From Peterkaempfera bronchialis (GTDB lineage: Bacteria; Actinomycetota; Actinomycetes; Streptomycetales; Streptomycetaceae), in the NCBI RefSeq assembly GCF_003258605.2, contig NZ_CP031264.1, positions 2,480,001 to 2,544,000 of the forward strand: a DNA stretch of 64,000 nucleotides, in the 5' to 3' direction. A program made the translations under genes and the position numbers. Below, piece by piece: positions 61,066 to 64,000 of this stretch. The notes beneath the pieces are model-generated. The model saw only the letters and a program-made list of their open reading frames with translations, searched no databases and was not told the origin of the DNA. Positions within the stretch are counted from its first letter, which is position 1. Every line of letters begins with the position of its first letter.

Positions 61066-61895
61066 CCTCGACCTCCTCCCCCGCCACGGGCACCGCCACC
61101 GCCTGCTATGTCTACGGCATCGTGCTGGAGCGGACGGCCGCCGAGGCCCATCCGGACCGGCTGCGCGGCGTCGCGGACACCGGCGGGCAGGTGACCTCCG
61201 TACGGCACCGGGGCATCGCCGCCGTGGTCAGCGACATCCCCACCGACCGGCCGCTGGGCCGCCCCGACGACCTCAGGGCGCACGCCCGGGTGCTGGACAC
61301 CCTCGCCGCCGGCTTCGACCCGGTGCTGCCCTTCCGCTTCGGCGCCGTGCTGCGCGACTCCCAGGCCGTGGTGGACGAGCTGCTGGAGCCCTACCACGAC
61401 GACTTCCTGGGGGCGCTGGAGAGCCTGGCCGACCGCGCGCAGTACAGCCTTCGGGCCCGCTATGAACTGGACACGGTGCTGCCCGAGGTGCTGGAGGAGG
61501 TGCCCGAGGCCCGCCGGCTGCGCGAGGAGGTGCAGGGCCTCTCCGAGGAGGCCGGGTACGACCGGCGCATCCGCCTCGGCGAGATCGTGTCGGAGGCCGT
61601 GGCCCGCAAGCGTGAGCTGGACGCCCGGGAGATCGAGCGGGTTCTGGCACCGCTGGCCACCGCCGCCGCCTTCACGGAGACGACCACCGCCGAGGGCCTG
61701 GCGGATGCGGCGTTCCTGGTCGAACGGCGCCGCAGCGAGGCGTTCGAGGCCGCCGCGGAGGAGCTGGCCGGCCGCTGGTACGGGCGGGTGCGGCTGCGGC
61801 TGCTCGGACCGCTCGCCGCCTATGACTTCGCCCCCGAGCTGATGGGCGGCTCCGACGGCCCCGACGTCGCCGACGGCCCCGAGGGGGAGGGGTAG
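61062..61895 (+). CDS. gvpF: gas vesicle protein GvpF/GvpL family
   Basis: The 277-residue GvpL/F-family protein has [10 protein letters not shown] at the start, the motif [23 protein letters not shown] and a helical region near residues 115-240 with charge clusters. GvpF/L proteins are minor structural or chaperone-like components that interact with GvpA. ATGA overlap with gvpA shows coupled translation. It is the first of two such proteins in the cluster. Confidence 0.9.
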   Translation: MTSTSSPATGTATACYVYGIVLERTAAEAHPDRLRGVADTGGQVTSVRHRGIAAVVSDIPTDRPLGRPDDLRAHARVLDTLAAGFDPVLPFRFGAVLRDSQAVVDELLEPYHDDFLGALESLADRAQYSLRARYELDTVLPEVLEEVPEARRLREEVQGLSEEAGYDRRIRLGEIVSEAVARKRELDAREIERVLAPLATAAAFTETTTAEGLADAAFLVERRRSEAFEAAAEELAGRWYGRVRLRLLGPLAAYDFAPELMGGSDGPDVADGPEGEG

Positions 61896-61897
61896 CC

Positions 61898-62170
61898 GTG
61901 GGACTGGTCACCGGACTGCTGACGCTGCCCCTGGCACCGGTACGCGGCGTGGTGTGGATCGCGGAGCAGGTGCACCAGGTGGCCTTGCAGGAGGTCGCCG
62001 ACCCGGCCCGGCTGCGCAGCCGGCTGGACGAGATCGAGCAGGCCAGGGAGGCCGGTGAGATCGATGAGCAGGAGGCCGCGCGGCTGGAGGAGGAGCTGAT
62101 CGGCCGTCTGCTGGACGTACGGCCCCCGCCGGTGGCCGGGAGGAGCGAAGGTGCGGACGGCGAGGCGTGA
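61898..62170 (+). CDS. gvpG: gas vesicle protein GvpG
   Basis: The 90-residue protein has the GvpG N-terminal hydrophobic segment LVTGLLTLPLAPVRGVVWIAEQ and a charged helical remainder with LEEELIGRLLDV. GvpG is a small accessory protein needed for vesicle assembly. The GTG start follows the gvpF stop by 2 nt. Confidence 0.9.
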   Translation: MGLVTGLLTLPLAPVRGVVWIAEQVHQVALQEVADPARLRSRLDEIEQAREAGEIDEQEAARLEEELIGRLLDVRPPPVAGRSEGADGEA

Positions 62171-62525
62171 CAGCGGGGCTGGCGCGGGCGACGGGCGGCA
62201 CCGGCTGCACCGCGACCGGGAGGCCGTGCAGTCCGGGGCCGAGCCGGACCGGCGGCGGCCCCGCACGACCGTCACCACCCGGGAGGCGGCGGCCCATGCG
62301 GCACTCCATGTGCAGACCCTCACCGGCCGGGACCCCGAGGGGGTCACCTCGCTGGAGCGTACGGAGGGCGGCTGGCGGATCGGGATCGAGGTACTGGAAG
62401 CGCACCGCATCCCCGACTCGACCGACATCCTCGCCGAGTACCAGGTCGAGGTGGACGGCGACGGGGAGCTGATCACCTACCACCGCACCCGCCGCTACTA
62501 CCGTGGCCGGGCAGAGGAGGGTTGA
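62151..62525 (+). CDS. gvpO: gas vesicle protein GvpO
   Basis: The 124-residue protein has a basic N-terminus and the GvpO domain with VQTLTGRDPEGVTSLERTEGG, IGIEVLEAHRIPDSTDI and a terminal YHRTRRYYRG. AGGAGCGAAG lies directly before the GTG. It overlaps gvpG by 20 nt in another frame. GvpO is an accessory protein in vesicle assembly and regulation. Confidence 0.88.
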   Translation: MRTARRDSGAGAGDGRHRLHRDREAVQSGAEPDRRRPRTTVTTREAAAHAALHVQTLTGRDPEGVTSLERTEGGWRIGIEVLEAHRIPDSTDILAEYQVEVDGDGELITYHRTRRYYRGRAEEG

Positions 62526-62526
62526 G

Positions 62527-62988
62527 ATGGGCCAGCCTCCTGTGTGGAGCGGCCGGAGCCGGTATGCGCCCAGCGGCCGGGAAGGCGGTCGCCCCGAATC
62601 GGCGAACCTGGCGGACATCCTGGAGCGGGTGCTGGACAAGGGCATCGTCATCGCCGGGGACATCCGCGTGAACCTGCTGGACATCGAACTGCTCACCATC
62701 AAGATCCGGCTGATCGTCGCCTCGGTGGACCGCGCCCGGGAGATGGGCATCGACTGGTGGGAGCACGACCCCATGCTCACCTCCGGACAGCACGACCTCA
62801 GCGAGGAGAACCGGCGCCTGCGCCGCCGGATCGGCGACCTGGAGGCGGGCCGCACCGCATCCGTCACCGACCGCCCGGACGGGCTGGAACCAGAACGGGA
62901 ACTTGAGCGGGAATTCGAGCAGGAGGCCCGACAGGACCGCGAGCAGCAGGCCGAGCAGCGGCGCCACGGCGAGGGGGCGGCACCGTGA
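62527..62988 (+). CDS. gvpJ: gas vesicle protein GvpJ
   Basis: The 153-residue GvpA-related protein has the core NLADILERVLDKGIVIAGDI and IRLIVASVDRAREMGIDWWEHD; the MGIDWW ending marks the GvpJ subgroup. Its C-terminus is a long charged coiled-coil-like helix (SEENRRLRRRIGDLEAG, then Glu/Gln-rich). GAGGAGG lies about 7 nt before the ATG. GvpJ is thought to cap or nucleate vesicles. Confidence 0.9.
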   Translation: MGQPPVWSGRSRYAPSGREGGRPESANLADILERVLDKGIVIAGDIRVNLLDIELLTIKIRLIVASVDRAREMGIDWWEHDPMLTSGQHDLSEENRRLRRRIGDLEAGRTASVTDRPDGLEPERELEREFEQEARQDREQQAEQRRHGEGAAP

Positions 62989-63773
62989 CCGAGGCGACCG
63001 CCACCTGGCTCTACGCCGTGGCCCGGGGCCTGCCGACCAGTGCCCTGGACGACGTGACCGGTGTCGCCGCGGAGCCCGTACGGCTGCTCTCCGGCCATGG
63101 GCTGCAGGCCGTCGTCGGCAGCGTCCCGCTGCGGGACTTCGCCGAGGACGCGCTCCATGACCACCTGGAGGACCTCAACTGGCTGGAGACGGCGGTCAGG
63201 GCGCACCACCGGGTCATCGACGCCGCAGCGGGCGCCACCCGCGTCCTGCCGCTCCGCTTCGCCACCCTCTACCGCGACGACCAGCGGGTCCACGCCCTGC
63301 TGGACCAGCAGCAGGCCGCGTTCGGCAGCGCCCTGGACCGCGTCGCCGGGCACACCGAATGGGGGGTCAAGGTCTATGCGGACCCGCGTGCCTTCGCCCC
63401 GGAGGCGCCCGAACCGGCGGGCGCGGCCAACCCCGGCACCGCCTATCTGCTGCGGCGGCGTGCCCAGCGCGACGAGCGGCAGAGCGCCCTGCTGCGCGCC
63501 CAGCGGTGCGCGGAGGAGATCGCCGGGGAGCTGGGCCCGCTGGCGGCCGAGACCGCCTCCCACCCGCCCCAGGACCCCCGGCTCGCCGAGTACCAGGGCT
63601 GGATGCTGCTCAATGACTCCTATCTCGTCCCCGACGCCCGCGCCCGGGAGTTCGCCGCCCGGGTGCACGCCCTCCAGCAGCGGTTCGAGGGCGTCCGGCT
63701 CCAGCTGAGCGGACCGTGGCCCGCCTACTCCTTCACCTCCGTGCCCGCCACCGAGACGGAAGCGGAACGATGA
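62985..63773 (+). CDS. gvpL: gas vesicle protein GvpL/GvpF family, second copy
   Basis: The 262-residue protein has WLYAVARGLPTSALDDVTG at its start, the motif VLPLRFATLYRDDQRVHALL and LNDSYLVPDARAREFAARV near the end, as in GvpL/F. It overlaps gvpJ by 4 nt (GTGA). The two GvpL/F copies differ strongly, consistent with separate roles. Confidence 0.9.
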   Translation: MTEATATWLYAVARGLPTSALDDVTGVAAEPVRLLSGHGLQAVVGSVPLRDFAEDALHDHLEDLNWLETAVRAHHRVIDAAAGATRVLPLRFATLYRDDQRVHALLDQQQAAFGSALDRVAGHTEWGVKVYADPRAFAPEAPEPAGAANPGTAYLLRRRAQRDERQSALLRAQRCAEEIAGELGPLAAETASHPPQDPRLAEYQGWMLLNDSYLVPDARAREFAARVHALQQRFEGVRLQLSGPWPAYSFTSVPATETEAER

Positions 63774-64000
63774 CCCGGCTTCCCCAGCCGCTGCCGCCCC
63801 CGCAGCCACCGGCCGTCGGCGAGGGGCCGCAGGTCGCTCTGGTCGACCTGCTCGACCGGGTCCTGGCGGGCGGCGTGGTCATCAGCGGCGAGGTCACCCT
63901 CTGCATCGACGACATCGCCCTGGTCCGCATCTCGCTGCGCGCCCTGGTGGCCTCCATCCGGGCTGCGGAGGCCGACCCGTACCCCCTGGAGGAGGCGCGG
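63770..64000 (+). CDS. GvpA-family protein (GvpS/M-like), 3' truncated by window edge
   Basis: The visible 77 residues have a Pro-rich start and the GvpA-like core VALVDLLDRVLAGGVVISGEV, then DDIALVRISLRALVASIRAA. It is the third GvpA-related gene, most like the GvpS/GvpM group. ATGA overlap with the previous gene continues the coupled operon. The rest lies beyond the window, as presumably do gvpK and other genes. Confidence 0.85.
   Translation, partial: MTRLPQPLPPPQPPAVGEGPQVALVDLLDRVLAGGVVISGEVTLCIDDIALVRISLRALVASIRAAEADPYPLEEAR

Noticed and set aside
1-64000. tRNA, rRNA or riboswitch genes
   Set aside because: I looked for cloverleaf-like strings and known leader motifs in the gaps between genes and saw none. 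A covariance search would be needed to exclude them.

Overview
The window is a high-GC actinomycete chromosome segment, very probably Streptomyces or a close relative (Kitasatospora/Streptacidiphilus). The signs are GTG and TTG starts, strong third-position GC, a WhiJ-type XRE/DUF397/ATPase triplet, a GAF-GGDEF diguanylate cyclase, a PccB/PccE/AccA2 acyl-CoA carboxylase, a Streptomyces-type gas vesicle cluster and a single clear bldA-type TTA codon. Homologue names are recalled from knowledge of S. coelicolor; no search was run.

Layout. 1-3029: end of a POT peptide transporter, then a SigB-family partner-switching module (anti-sigma kinase, STAS antagonist, divergent sigma factor). 3053-8550: histidine-utilisation operon hutU - M20 amidohydrolase - hutF - hutI on the minus strand. 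8775-12164: a stand-alone ketoacyl synthase, an M20 amidohydrolase and an in-frame membrane-protein frame. 12226-17602: an accessory-looking island with XRE + DUF397, a HATPase protein, radical SAM/SPASM protein, GHMP kinase and phosphohexomutase. 17631-24810: RpiR regulator, small membrane protein, hutH, fdhD, diguanylate cyclase, adenylate cyclase. 25030-31691: birA, pccB, pccE, VapBC, a tiny membrane protein, maf, accA2. 32182-40657: a 2624-residue secreted RHS/Hint polymorphic toxin and a candidate immunity gene. 40664-46556: a complete oligopeptide ABC transporter and a DUF1684 protein. 47118-58444: DeoR regulator, LpdA, gamma-glutamylcyclotransferase, purine nucleoside phosphorylase, phosphohexomutase, MerR regulator, PH-domain protein, deoC and two aldehyde-dehydrogenase-family genes. 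58528-64000: CsbD and a gas vesicle cluster that runs off the end.

How the genes work together. HutH, HutU, HutI and HutF take histidine to N-formylglutamate. No classical HutG is visible, and the M20 enzyme inside the operon is the best candidate for the last step. HutH lies about 10 kb away, next to an RpiR-type regulator, and the three leaders share an ATTCA(G/C)C half-site. PunA, the phosphohexomutase, DeoC and the aldehyde dehydrogenase form a nucleoside-salvage route (nucleoside to pentose phosphate to glyceraldehyde-3-P plus acetaldehyde to acetate). punA and deoC carry the same 12-bp palindrome CTACGCG(C/T)GTAG over their promoters. BirA biotinylates AccA2, which pairs with PccB and PccE.

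The best candidates for undescribed biology are the radical SAM / GHMP kinase / phosphohexomutase island, with its TTA codon and an almost 20-bp perfect hairpin, and the RHS-Hint toxin whose about 95-residue C-terminal domain is followed by a separately transcribed immunity candidate. Secondary points are a catalytic-domain-less aldehyde dehydrogenase homologue overlapping a complete one, two poorly known proteins heading the gas vesicle cluster, and several promoters whose -10 element ends exactly 7 nt before the start codon (leaderless mRNAs).
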